Positions 35,368-46,549 of a stretch of DNA of 64,000 bases are shown here, piece after piece. The position numbers and the translations under genes were made by a program. The notes beneath the pieces are model-generated. The model did not search any database. It worked only from the letters and a program-made list of their open reading frames with translations, and was not told the DNA's origin. The number at the start of each line of letters is the position of its first letter. Within the stretch, counting starts at the first letter, position 1. Source of the DNA: Sanghuangporus weigelae (Eukaryota > Basidiomycota > Agaricomycetes > Hymenochaetales > Hymenochaetaceae); contig CP137321.1 in NCBI GenBank assembly GCA_033182465.1, forward strand, positions 682,001 to 746,000, written 5' to 3'.

Positions 35368-36442
35368 TGTGCGCGTCAATTAAGCTTGGACAAGAAGGGC
35401 AGGAATAGACCCGGCGCGTGAAAAGAGGGACGGTCGCAGCGAAGTGCGAGCGGATGAAGGAGATGGGGATGGTCGTGGTCTGAAAGAAAGACGAAAAGAA
35501 AACAGAGAGGCTGAGGCTGAGAGGAACGGCGTTGGGGTCGGGTATACAGCTCAATCTGGAATTCTCTCTACGCTTCTCCCGCGTTACTCAAATTGGTCCT
35601 TTCTTTCGCCCCCTTCTGCCGTATCTAACATTCTTTCCTCCGTCCGCCCGCCGTCGGCTCGGCGTAAGATTTTCAACAAATTCGGGCGACAACAGACAGA
35701 AGAAATACGGCACCGCAAAATGCCGTTTTTTGAACTGTGTTTTCATCAAAGAAACCATCACCATCACCACTCATGATGTTCTCGTTCTCACCATTTCTAA
35801 ATCTTATAAAGGATATGCACGCGGTTTTGCGCCCTCCTTCAGTCTTAACATTCTGTATCAATCACGGGAAGCCGGTTGCAAGCGCGGCGGAAACTCGCTC
35901 GACCCCATTACCCAGCACCTCAATTTTTTCCATGCATATATCTGAATTCGTTGGGAGGACATCAGCGTCACGCGTATCGTCGAGTCGAAATCTTATTGAC
36001 CCTCGCGATGATTGCCGTTTCTTCTGGACCGGGTGCACAAATTTGAGAATTCTCAGCATCATGTCAATGGCCTCCCTTCGCGGTTGCAACTCTGTAAGCT
36101 GGGAACTCGCTTGGAACCCTTGCTACCAGGGACGCGTCCTCCGTTCATCTCAGACCAAACCGCTTCAAGTAGTTAAGGTTGTCGGCCTCCAAGAAAGAAC
36201 GGCATATTACGTGAATCAAAGAATGCACGCTTCGATTTGTCATTGGTCTCTTCGAACCTAATGTGTACGCAGATCACTTGTGGTGAAGAAGAATCGCATA
36301 TTTACACACAGCAAGGACGACAAGCAGAGGATAGCTATGTTACAACTCTAAGTGACCCAGAAAAACAACGAAGAAAGGATCTTGTAGAAACTCGTTTAAA
36401 AATAACATTTCTCCCAGCCACAGGTCGCCGCGGATCTTCAGC
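35368..36442. other. Gap of about 1.1 kb, promoter plus possible uncalled exons
   Basis: The right-hand end of the 32092 gene promoter lies just above 35367. On the minus strand, 35862-36089 reads as plausible protein (EAIDMMLRILKFVHPVQKK, RLDDTRDADVLPTNSD) after an ACAG acceptor near 36092, and 36200-36290 reads CVHIRFEETNDKSKRAFFD. These might be 3' exons of the 36443 gene or a separate small gene, but I could not close the phases, so no gene is called. Confidence 0.4.
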
Positions 36443-38065
36443 TCACCTAGACATTGCTTTGGGTCGTGGGCGGAAATAATACTTTTTACCCTCGTCGGAA
36501 GAGAACGTCAAAGTCGTTTGTCTTCCAGGAACATCAACAACATTTGATTCCGAGTCTTTGGACTTCCCTGTGGCGGAACGAGCAAAATTGTGGCGAACTT
36601 CGCTTCTTGGTTGATTAGCTTCTCGGCCAGGCGATGCAGCTCGCCCATTAGGCTCGCTCGATAATTGCGCTGCACACACTTCGTCCCGCTCTTCCTTCTC
36701 GGGAGCGAGCAGTGAGCGACTGTCGTCATATTCTGCAGGCAGTCGACCGAATGCACATAGTTTTACTCGTGGAGTTCCGCCTTCGTCGCTGGCCTCTGAA
36801 TGATAAGGCGATTCAGATAGAGAGGAATGTTTTCTTTTCGTGGCTCGGCTGTAGAGCGGGAGTTGAAGATTTTGTTGTGTACGCTCTGACGAAGTCTCGT
36901 CCACCCTTTCGAAGTCACTCCTGGGTGTCGAAGCTTCATATGAACTGTCTCTTTCAGGCATTGACGGTCTTCTAGGCTCCAGTTCTTGCGTCCTTAGCCC
37001 GCGATCCAGGTCCTTGTGTTGTGGACTTGCTTTGGGATTGTCTGGCTCACTTGGGTTCAGCAAGAATGTCAGCTTTCCTTTTGATGGCTGCTGTTGTTCC
37101 CCAGGTTCTTTGTTGATTTGAGAAATCCTCGATGGCTGATCACTGTCATCCCGTTCTATCGGCAGTCTACGAACTTCATTTGTTCGACCAACCTCAGAGT
37201 TATATCTTTGGGCGCGAAGTTCCAGCACTTGGTGGTGATACCTCTCTTCCGCAGCCCTTTCCTCAGCGTACTTGTGACCTATCTCTTGGTGCCTCTGGTA
37301 ACTATGCGATGATTGTGGACCACGCCGAGCAGGCATGTAGTAATCCAGATACTCGTCCGCCATGGTTCGGACTGGTGTACTTGAATTACCATACGCATGT
37401 TGCATCTGCATATTGTAATTCATCGCGCTTCCGGAACGTGGAGATTCACCATACAGTCTTGTTTGCGAATATCCCGAGTTTGATAATTGCGCATAATATC
37501 GACGTTTGAGCTCTTCAACTTTAAGACCGTCTTCTGCGCATACTTTCTTCGGATCGGGTTTCGCGCCGGGTTTGTCAGGGACTTGACGGAAACGATAGAG
37601 AATTGTGGTTGGTGTGTTTGGCGAAGGACGGGGTACGTATGAAGGGGGTCGTGCAATGGGCGACGGTGACAAATAACTGAAGCAAAGTGAAATTAGCGAC
37701 GACTGTATGAACAGTAAATTACCACCTTACTTTGGGGCTCGGCTAGGTCCTGCTTGAACATGAGTTTGTGAGTGAACCGAGGAGCGATTTTGAGGTAGAG
37801 GCCATTCCTGCCTATGAGGTCGTGTTTGGGAATACCCTCGCTCATAGACTCGACCTTCATCCCGAGGTTGAGCTAGAGCCTTCACTTGAGCCTGCGCCTC
37901 AGCCTGCGCCATAATCCAAAGTTCCCTCGCAGCAGCCTCATACCGTCTCTGCGCATTCGAAAGAATTTCCGCTCGCAAAGCTCTATCTATAACCTCAGCA
38001 TTCTTCAGATTCGTCCAGGCGCCATGTCGATAAGTCGGCTCCTTATGTCCGTGTCTTCGCTCCAT
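36443..38065 (-). CDS. Unrecognised disordered protein
   Basis: Two exons. Exon 1 from 38065 (MERRHGHKEPTYRHGAWTNL) has an Ala/Gln/Glu-rich helix, RYEAAARELWIMAQAEAQAQ, then ends at a GTAAGG donor after RAP. Exon 2 resumes NYLSPSPIARPPSYVPRPSP and runs to 36443. The product of about 520 residues is polar, rich in Arg, Ser, Glu, Tyr and Pro. A possible short coiled coil is EIGHKYAEERAAEERYHHQ. Near the C-terminus sits TTLTFSSDEGKKYYFRPRP. I recognise no domain. The stop at 36443 follows a possible GTGAGC donor (MS|R), so the true C-terminus could continue through exons in 35860-36300. A nuclear role is suggested by composition only. Confidence 0.6.
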
Positions 38066-39154
38066 TATCGCCGAGTCGGACAGCCTTAAGTGCTAATAAT
38101 ATAACCAACCCAAGAAAGAAGGCGTCAACGCAGAGGGTACGTCCGAAGGGAAAATGGATTTAATGAAGTCGTTAACGAGCAAAGTATTAGACTGAGTACC
38201 ATGCGCACGAGTATTTATCTGGCTTAATTGCACTGTGTACTTTGCGCGTCGTTTGTCACGAGTACCAGACAGCAACTTTGCACTTATCAACTCGGAGCAA
38301 AGAACGGTCACAGCGCGGAACGCTGCCTCGCAAAGAAAAGTGAAACCGTATGTAATATGTTTCGAGCAGATAATCTTGTCGTTCACCCCAGTTCACCCCA
38401 GTGTTACAATATACCGTCTCGTCAGATGCTATAGACCATGTAAGTAGTTAGGCATGCACCTTGAGGTGAAAGGCGAGTAGGAACAGACCTAAGTTCACCG
38501 CCTCAAACGAGATGGGGATACCAGCCAAATTCGCAGACAGAAGGATCAAATCGTTCCACAGAGCATACCAAGTCATTCAGCATCAGACGCCACGACGAAA
38601 TACTCTTTTAAATACCTCCATACCCCTCGACTAAAAATACGATCATCGAACAGAATAGTATACCTGGAACATCTGGAGAACCAGTGATTCGCAAAGCAAA
38701 TTCGATTCCATGCAAATTGGAGCAAAGTAGCTTGTCGTGGCTGCCATGACCATGACATTGCCAGATCGGAGCTCGGATGAGATAAAAATTGTCTTGATGT
38801 CAGTTCAAAACGAACAAGCGCAAAGCTCTTTGCGCGGCGGAACCTCCGTTGGAAACTTGCTACAAAGTCATTTTATGATAAACAGTGAGCCACATTGTAG
38901 ACAGAATACTGACACATGATCTAAAGTGTTCATACTGAAGTTAGACAAATTCTTTCTTAAAATATCAGCAACGTGAACGAACAATTATACAGCATTTCGA
39001 CAGCAACTCTTTTATACAAAGCATGATCAAGGGTATCGCGATATGTTGATACAAAGGACGACGATATGGCACAAAAAATACCTAAAAGTTTCAACAGTTC
39101 TGATCAGAATGCAAGTAGGAAGGAGAGAAAGGAAATCCTTGCGCACCGAATGGG
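38066..39154. other. About 1.1 kb with no gene seen
   Basis: Between the start of the 36443 gene (38065) and the stop of SGF73 (39155), both minus strand. It holds the promoter of the former and the 3' end of the latter. A short direct repeat of GTTCACCCCA occurs near 38382-38402. Small open frames lack any motif. Confidence 0.5.
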
Positions 39155-40280
39155 CTAAGAAGGAACTCGAGCCTGAGCTGCGCCTGGCACAGTAGCAGAT
39201 ATCGGTGGCTTAGGCATGAGAGCACTCGCAAGTAGGTCCTTGCAATTCCGCAATCGTTCGCGTCGCGATATGAACCAAGTCCCTGTGTCATAAGACACGG
39301 CCAGAGGGACTCCTATGACTCCTGCTGCCTCCGCGTTACGGACTGCCTTGACCATTGCATCAAGTTCTGCTTCCGAATCTACATCATCCATGTTCTCATC
39401 TTCAAAGTCTTCTTCAGCAACGGTTAGCATAGGCGCTGCAGCTGTCGCAGTTTTCTTCCCCTTCTTGACTGTTCCGCCAGACGCTTGCTTGGTCGCGGCA
39501 TTCACTGCTGCCTGTTCCACCGCTAGCCGCTTCTTCTCCGCCTTTTCCTTCTCCTTCTTCTCCTTGCGCTCCGCCTTTGATTGACGCTTCACCGGCTCTA
39601 CATAATTGGGATTTCGCTCCCTGTTGAAGTCATTCAACAACTCGTCATAATTCTTCGACCGTCCTTGGACGGCGCGCTTCGCTCCCATAGAATGGCTTTT
39701 GCAGGTGAGAGCTCTAGAACACGGCAGCCCTTTGTCATTTATGACACCGCATTGCCTGTCGAGATCCACTGGGCCTTTGAAACGGCCCTTCGTGATTTTA
39801 GTTGCGGGCTTTTTCTTCTTTGTACCACTCTCGTTTTCTAGGGCATCCTCATTGTCAGCTTTTCGTTTATTTCCCTTCTTGTCTAACCACGTTCAAAAAC
39901 GAGGTTTCAGCCACTGAAGATACGTACTTACCGTCGAGTTTGGCGCCCTTCTTACCACCGGCGCGTATTGTTCGACACCGATCTACCAGAACATTACCAA
40001 TCGCCATCTCTGTGAGATATGGAAATGCTAACACACCGACATGTTCCGCAAACGCGCTCTTCTGAACTGCTTTACCACATTCCCTACATCTGACTACAGC
40101 AAATTCCGGCCTCAGCGGCTCTGCGCCAAATATCTTCATTTGCTTCGCGTCAAGCCATAGTGTTGGCGGAGACGGCGGTGGCTCGGAAGGAGAAGAGACC
40201 GAGGGAGACGCAGGGAGATTGTCCCATGAAAAAGGAGCACCAGGCGAGGACGGGCTGTCTGGTCGTAGCTTCAGACTCAT
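39155..40280 (-). CDS. SGF73: SAGA complex subunit Sgf73 (ataxin-7/SCA7 domain)
   Basis: Subunit that anchors the histone-deubiquitinating module to the SAGA coactivator. Two exons, 39932-40280 and 39155-39882, close in phase to 358 residues. The N-terminal part has a zinc-finger-like segment [20 protein letters not shown], matching the Sgf73 N-terminal finger that enters the deubiquitinase module. The middle holds the SCA7 domain: [20 protein letters not shown], then [17 protein letters not shown]. That gives the Cys/His pattern C-x9-C-x5-C-x2-H. A Lys/Glu-rich helix ([14 protein letters not shown]) follows. The end is rich in Ala/Pro, ending ARVPS. Known family members carry both elements in this order, so the call is firm. 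Length is shorter than yeast Sgf73 (657 residues). Confidence 0.9.
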
Positions 40281-40722
40281 GCTTCGCTGTTTGTACCGAT
40301 CTAGATTCTGTTATCTGTGTGTTGAGAAGGAACGATCGACAAACCTGAACTAGGCTGCCGCGTACGTAAGCAGCAACTATTATACACCTCACACATAGTA
40401 AAATGCGTGTCGCCTCCTACCCTACGAAACGTAGGAAACTTCCAGAACGATACAAGATAATCGTTAGAGTACATACTAGATTCAGATTTATGTTCGTACT
40501 GCATTCGCACATTTATCGCCTTGTAAACTAAACAAACAGACATCGACGCGGAGTGGAGTACCTCAGTATCAGTGCTGACATGTGTATGATATTGCATTAT
40601 ATACAGCTGAAAGGAAAAGGAACGAAAAACGAGTGTATAATTTACAAAATGCATTGCAAAAGGAACGGATCATATTGAATCTACGTACGGAACTATGTAA
40701 GTGTGTAAGTATGTGAAGCGAG
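40281..40722. other. SGF73 promoter and PSY2 3' region
   Basis: 442 bases, AT-rich, between the SGF73 start and the PSY2 stop (both minus strand). No coding frame is supported. Confidence 0.5.
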
Positions 40723-43700
40723 TCAACCATTTCCGTCATCTTTCGAGTCACTTTTTGACAAAGCCGGGGAAGTAGCGGTAGGTTTTTGCTGTCCCGAATT
40801 CTTCGAAACGGTAATCTTCACTCGAAGCTTCCTCGGTGCTGGACCCTTCCCTTGATTCTCATCACCAGCTTTGCCTGCATTCGCTTCTTCTGTAGCAACA
40901 GCACGCACCATGGCGGCAGCAGCCTTGGAAGCTTCCTCTGAAGCATTACTGAGTCGTCGATTCTTGGGAGCTAACCTCTCAAACGCGTCATCCTCCTCGT
41001 CTCCACGACGACGCTTCTCCGCCAGCTTCGCAGGTGGAGGTTTTGGAGCAAGGGATGGTTGTTCGTCAGACCCTTTAGAGACTAAGGACTCGAGTAATTC
41101 GTCTTCTGGATCCGAAGGTTCGTCTTGCGAAGGGTCGTAAGGAAGAATTTGAATCTGCCGGTGCGGGAGGACAGGACTCTGAGGTGTAGAAGGATCCTTC
41201 TCTGATCGAATCTGCTCGGACAACGGACTAGTTGCATCGTCATCGTCATCGTACTCTAGTAACGATGATAACGGTGAGACAGGCCGATTCTGTGACGGCA
41301 CGCTCATTAACCGCTGTGCCTTGCTCATCTGAGCATGAGGACCAGGAGCACTGATACGCTGCCGTTTGCGTCGGAATAGACCGAGGAACGAGTCGACTCG
41401 AGGAACCGGGACAACAGGATCGTCTTCGTTCTCGTCGCTGTTGAAGTACGAATCGTCCTCTTCTGATTCCATGACACGTTGGCCGAAGATTCGAGGTGGA
41501 ACAATAATCCTGAATGGTATGATAGATGAGTCAGAGTGTCAGTGATGTAACCAAAAATACGTACGATGGTCTCTTCTCGACTTCTGGGGGAGGCGGTTCC
41601 TTGTTGATCTCCCATCGCGAAATGAAGTTCTGGAAGGTAGCGAAGCCTTTGGCCGCTTTCGCCAGCTCCCGAATTTCAGCTTCATGCTTATCCATGATAT
41701 ACGCAATAGGATCTCTAAGATTCTCCTAAAAGCGTATTAGCATCAGCAATCAAATGGAGGCATTAAAGTGTAGCTCACCTTTCGTATAAACTCAAAGAAC
41801 TCTTGACATGTTGAACTAAGTAAGTTTTCTCGCCGCGCCTCGCGGATAGTCAGTTTGCATATAGGAGTAAAGACTTCATGCTTTTGCATATGCATAAAAA
41901 GATTGCGGTTGTTCATCTTGAGACATATTCGAAAAAATCGGAGTGCGGCTATTGTTGGAGAGCAAGCACGCTGTGAATCGATGCAAATGGAAGCAGGACG
42001 GCCACTTACCGAGGCACAGATGCTTGTCTTTGACACTTAATAAAGAAGCAATGCGGGAAACAACATTGGACGTGATGACGAAGAAATAGCTCCGAAATGA
42101 ATGCTGGATGGCAAAGCTACAGAGAAGATCACACAAATAAAGATAGACGTTGCCTCGCTCCCGGGAAGGCGTGAAAGGTGTATCTAGAAGGTGTTTGCTA
42201 CTCAACCTAGACTATATCAGTGATAAGGTTTATTACTTACTTTTTAGCTCGTGGTGATCAGGAACGTCGTGAGTCAGTGGTCGCATTAATGTTTCTATGC
42301 AAACTTTGTAAAAGTTGTCCAAGAACCGCTCAGTGTTGATTTCATCCCGTATTGGTCGGTTGAGATATGCGTTTGGAACTGATCCTGCACCGGGTTGGCC
42401 CTGAATCTGACATACGACACAGCTTTAACTGTCCACTAGGGGGGAGATATGCCGTTAGTACATACCTGAGGAGTTTCCGGTGGTGGAGGCACGGGTGGCT
42501 CAGGCGGTGTATCGACAAGTAACCTAAGCGCATCAGCTATTTGCGTCTGCACAGCAAGATCCTGGCTATTCGCCATCATGCGACATAAGGCCTGAGCAAG
42601 CGTTTCCTTGAACGGAGGAGGGCCGCCGTTCGTCACGTCAGGTATCTTCGCATGTTCTTGACTAATGCCAGCATCAGTGGCATTCGTGGGCTGACCTATT
42701 GCTACTGCCTGCGTCAAGACGTGATTCCGAACACTCTGAGAGTGATGATCCAATAAGACCGATAGGATTTCACCGGCGGTGGAGACCATATGCTTCTCTG
42801 GTCTGCATAAAGCCCATTGCACAGAATAGAGTACCCCACGTTCGACGAGAGTACGGAAGAGCGCTATCCGCGCAGGAAGCTGGACATTCTTGCCCATTAC
42901 GCTTAGTTGTTGGAGAAGTGCGATGATCTCCTTCTTGCGCTCGACATCGGCATTGTCATCGACATGATTTGCCTGAGAAGATAAAGGACCGGGAGAAGAG
43001 GAGACGGCACCGTTCACCGTAGGTGAACTTCCAGAAGGCTTATCTACTTCCATGTCCCCTCTCTTCTCCTTCTCCTTCTCCTTCTCCTTCTCCTTCTCCT
43101 TCTCCTTCTCCTTCTCCTTCTCTTTACCTTTCACGCCCACAGGCCGAATAAAGTAAGACACAAGTTCCGCAAGGAAGTGCTCGTCTCGCTGAATATGGTT
43201 AATGATATCGATCTGATTGAAGATGATGCACGAGTTGAGCACGCTGAAGGTCGAATCATCAAGCGCGCGGCCCAGGATGACGTCTTTGAGATACTGCAAT
43301 CGATACGTAGCATGTATCTTCCGTTGAATTTCCTCGTTCTTTATGACGATAGGTTGCATGAATTGCGATCGTTGTTGAAGGAATTCGCGGTAGTTCGCCT
43401 TGAACTTAGGAAATTCTGGATCGTCTGGATCCGCATATCAGATGAGAAAATGAAGCCAAAAAGAAAAGAAGACCTACATTCAAGCATCCCAACAACGCCC
43501 ATCCAAAGGTCGTCGAGCAGAATATGCTCATACATGCTGTGTTCGTTGAGAAGCACTGCCGCGAGAAATAATTAGTAAATCTACGTTACGAGCAATCTTG
43601 TCAAAAAGAGACTTACAGATGGTCTGCATGCAACTACACAGTGCGTGTAACGCATCCAGATTCTCGGCCTTCTCAGCAGCGTCGAATGCGGCCACCAGCT

Positions 43701-44952
43701 GGTAGACATATTTATTCTCTTGGATGTAGAAACATATCGTTTCTCGAGACTTGGGACTCCGTGCCATCGTCCGAATCGCCTTCTCAATCTCCCCGATGAA
43801 TGTCGCATCACCACCAGGAGGCGGTAAGTGACCCGACGAAATAATTTGAGCGGCAGTGCTCGGCACTGTCGGAGATGAGAGTTAGAAAATTTAGACTAGC
43901 CATAGACGCTGTTACAACTGAAGATGATATGAAGTCGTGATAGAAATGTGCGCCTGCGTTTACGCACAAGCAGAATCAGCACGGCCGAGGACAGTGCGAT
44001 TTTAACGTCCGCACTTGCAGTTAAGACGTACCTCTGCTATTGAGATGCTTCTGCACTTCTGTGATGAACTCCCATACTTCCGCGCACCCTTCTTGATCCT
44101 GGAAACTCAATGCATAGTCCGCCCCATCCGGCTCCGTCCAAACAATCAACGTCTGTTGCTGCCTCTGATATACATCCTGTGCGCGGACTCTACAGCTTAA
44201 GATCTCTTGCTGAGTACCCTCTGCTTTTATGATGAGCCGCGCTTCATCGAGTTCGCTATCGAACTCTCCACAGCAGAAAGCAGTGCCTCGATCCGTCCAC
44301 CGCGAGCCAACGAGCTCATAGAGCTATGAAATCAGTAGGTAAGCACCAATTTTTAGAAGTAGTTTAAGGGTAAGGGGGGAAAAGAAGCTGTGAAGATAGT
44401 CTGCGAAGAAGCTCATGCTCAGGCCCGTGACGAGGCGCGTCCAGAAAAAATCGCGTGAAATAACTTTCGCCCCTTAATCCATCACCGCAGCAACAAGTAA
44501 AGAGAAGACACGCAAGCGTGTCGAAGCGGTCAGAAGCCTGCACGCACCTTGACTCGACGTAAATCAGGATCGAAGACCTCAATCGATTCCTGGGATCCCG
44601 TTGAGCCCTGACCAGACGCGCGGTCATCACCACCGTTCATCATGAATTCCATCTCCTCATTAACATAGTTCGGCAACTCTTCTAGCTGTGGACTGGAGCT
44701 CCGTTCGCGCAACTCAATCGACTGCTGCTGTTGAGAATTGGTGTCACCAACATTGCCGTTTACAGCATTCGTCGCGGTAACCGGCGCTTGCGAGTTCTGC
44801 TGGACCAACGTGTCGTGATTGTCGGCTGTAGGAGCAGACGACGAAGGAGGGTCGGCCGAAGCATCTGTAGGTGATTGCGAAGCAGTTAGGCTAGAATCGG
44901 AAGGAAGATTGGCGTCGTCTGAATCTCTATTGTCGGCGACGCCCCGGCTCAT
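40723..44952 (-). CDS. PSY2: Protein phosphatase 4 regulatory subunit 3 (SMEK / Psy2)
   Basis: Substrate-targeting subunit of PP4, acting in DNA-damage recovery and glucose signalling. The start at 44952 (MSRGVADNRDSDD) opens a disordered, Gln/Ser-rich N-terminal extension of about 130 residues. It is followed by an EVH1-like domain: RRVKVRA, then YELVGSRWTDRGTAFCCG and DYALSFQDQEGCAEVWEFI. The SMEK domain follows: IRTMARSPKSRETICFYIQE, then EFPKFKANYREFLQQRSQF, IHATYRLQYLKDVILGRALD and LNSCIIFNQIDIINHI, and later armadillo-type helices with LFRTLVERGVLYSVQWALC. A Lys-Glu repeat interrupts the helices after FIRPVG. The C-terminus is acidic and disordered with FRRKRQR, ending KDDGNG. Many introns lie between 41470 and 44570. 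The domain order is diagnostic. Confidence 0.92.
43063..43123. repeat. Hexanucleotide repeat CTTCTC, about ten units, inside PSY2
   Basis: Nearly perfect tandem CTTCTC units. On the coding (minus) strand they read GAGAAG and encode alternating Lys-Glu after VGVKG. The tract lies in a loop between SMEK helices, is in frame, and is likely to vary in length between strains. Confidence 0.9.
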
Positions 44953-45334
44953 GACCAGCAAGGGGATAATCCGTGCCCCTCTGTTGAGTGGAGAAGGAAG
45001 AGGATACCAGCCACGGCGGAGCGCGTCGACGAACTGCGTTTTGATTGAGTGAACTGGGCGATACTGCGTCGGGTAGACGCAGCACTGAGGAAAGGCGGGT
45101 TTAGTGGTGTAGGCGATGCTTGGGTAAGTCAGTGAAAGCAACAACGTCAATTCTTTCCCTTTTTGGGACACAACTCAATTAGGTAAAGTCACGGGTGACG
45201 GAACCGCTTTTTTTTTTGTAATTACGCGTGATATCCGTCGATCCTTTTCTCCGGCTCGGATTCGGAAGGGAGGAAACTGCTCTTGTTGCTTTATACAAAT
45301 CAAATCAAAAAGCGAAACTATAGACAATTCTATT
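44953..45334. promoter_or_regulatory. PSY2 promoter and thioesterase 3' region
   Basis: 382 bases between the PSY2 start and the thioesterase stop. An open frame runs upstream in phase with PSY2 to 45171, but the Met at 44952 is preferred. A T tract of about ten bases lies near 45210. No other feature is seen. Confidence 0.4.
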
Positions 45335-46437
45335 TCACTCCGCCTTGGGAATGACCCGCTTCAGCCACTTCCCCAAGTCATCAATTTCCTCTGGAGCCGC
45401 AGAATGCACCAATCCAGAATACGAGTGGAACTCCAAACCGACGGGATCCTCTTCCGTAGCGGCCTTTATACCGCCATCCTTTGTGAGAGTCTGTACGGAG
45501 TGCGTGGCCAGTTCATATCGTACAAGTGGGTCATGCGTCCCTGTACCCCAGAAGATCGGTATCTTTCTCGCATGGTCAGACAACATCTACCAACACGAGG
45601 TTGAGATCCTGTTTGATCAAACATCATCCAGTGAATTTTACGCTCACGGAGACAAACTTATCCCGCAATGGCAAATAGCCACTCAAAACTGTGATCCCTG
45701 CGAGTTTTCTCTCGCTCGTCAATCCGGTCAGAAGGCTCATAACACCACCTTGGCTGAATCCACCAAGCACAATGCGCGAGGCAGGTATGCCATTATCCAC
45801 TTCGGAAGTGATGAGGGCATTCAGAGCAGAAGCGCTCTCCAAAAGTCCTTTTTCGTCTTCCTTTGACTTGAAACCGATTTCGAAGATGTCATACCTTCGG
45901 TTTTCTCCCTTAACAACAATGTTGATCAGGCACAAGGATAAGACTGCATACCATGCTGGCATCGACATTCCCATGTTCAACGTGACCGGCTTGACTGGTC
46001 TGCAACGCGTTTAGACATCGCGTTAGGCAATGAGCCCCCAGAGCGACTTACGCGTGAGGAAGCACCCATTTCACATGCTTCAAGCCTTCATCCTTCGCGA
46101 GCATCTTCGCAACAGGTTCCCAACCTGGACTGTGTGTATAAGAACGACATTTTACAAAGAAGCCTTGATGATGAAAACGACCTTCTCCTGTGTCACCGAG
46201 ACCGTGCAGGAAGATGACAGTGGAAGTATGTTTCGCGGTCGCGTTTACGACGAGATGCTTCAAGGGTTGAATTGCAGCCATCTTGCTGAATATCGTATCG
46301 TGTTGCCTATACGTAGATAAATAGAAGTAGAGAAGGACGACCGAGATTAGGATGACGAGGCTGGCGTAAGGTGACGGAATGGCTAATGAGGTATGAGGTC
46401 GGGTGGCAGTACCGGTGGAAGAAGGAGATGGTTCCAT
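45335..46437 (-). CDS. APT1: Acyl-protein thioesterase 1 (alpha/beta hydrolase), possibly membrane-anchored
   Basis: Serine hydrolase that removes palmitate from proteins. Five exons, 46182-46437, 46052-46124, 45952-45999, 45648-45894 and 45335-45586, close in phase to 291 residues. Family motifs: HTSTVIFLHGLGDTGEG, PVKPVTLNMGMSMPAWYDIF, nucleophile elbow VLGGFSQGGVMSL, catalytic Asp region GTHDPLVRYEL, and catalytic His in GLVHSAAPEEIDDLGKWL. All three triad residues are present. The first Met gives a 52-residue extension with one membrane segment, YASLVILISVVLLYFYL. The internal Met at 46281 (MAAIQPLKHL) would give 239 residues, the usual soluble length. Both starts are open. It is divergent from TRM10 with only 112 bases between starts. 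Confidence 0.92.
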
Positions 46438-46549
46438 CCATGACAGTCGCCGATCGATCGATTATGATCGAAGATCTCGGCCCGATCGATGAAAGAGAAA
46501 ACCTAAAAATCCGTTCCCATTGTCGATCATCATCTTTCTGGCTTTCACC
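46438..46549. promoter_or_regulatory. Compact bidirectional promoter, thioesterase and TRM10
   Basis: Only 112 bases separate the two start codons. The centre is rich in the palindrome GATCGAT: CCGATCGATCGATTATGATCG near 46450-46470 and CCCGATCGATG near 46481-46492. The repeated symmetric sites fit a shared element read in both directions; the binding factor is unknown. Confidence 0.6.

Noticed and set aside
35444-35945. Two overlapping plus-strand frames of more than 100 codons
   Set aside because: Low-complexity, no motif, no splice context, upstream of a minus-strand gene.
45335-45866. Plus-strand 173-codon frame
   Set aside because: Antisense of the thioesterase exons with catalytic motifs.
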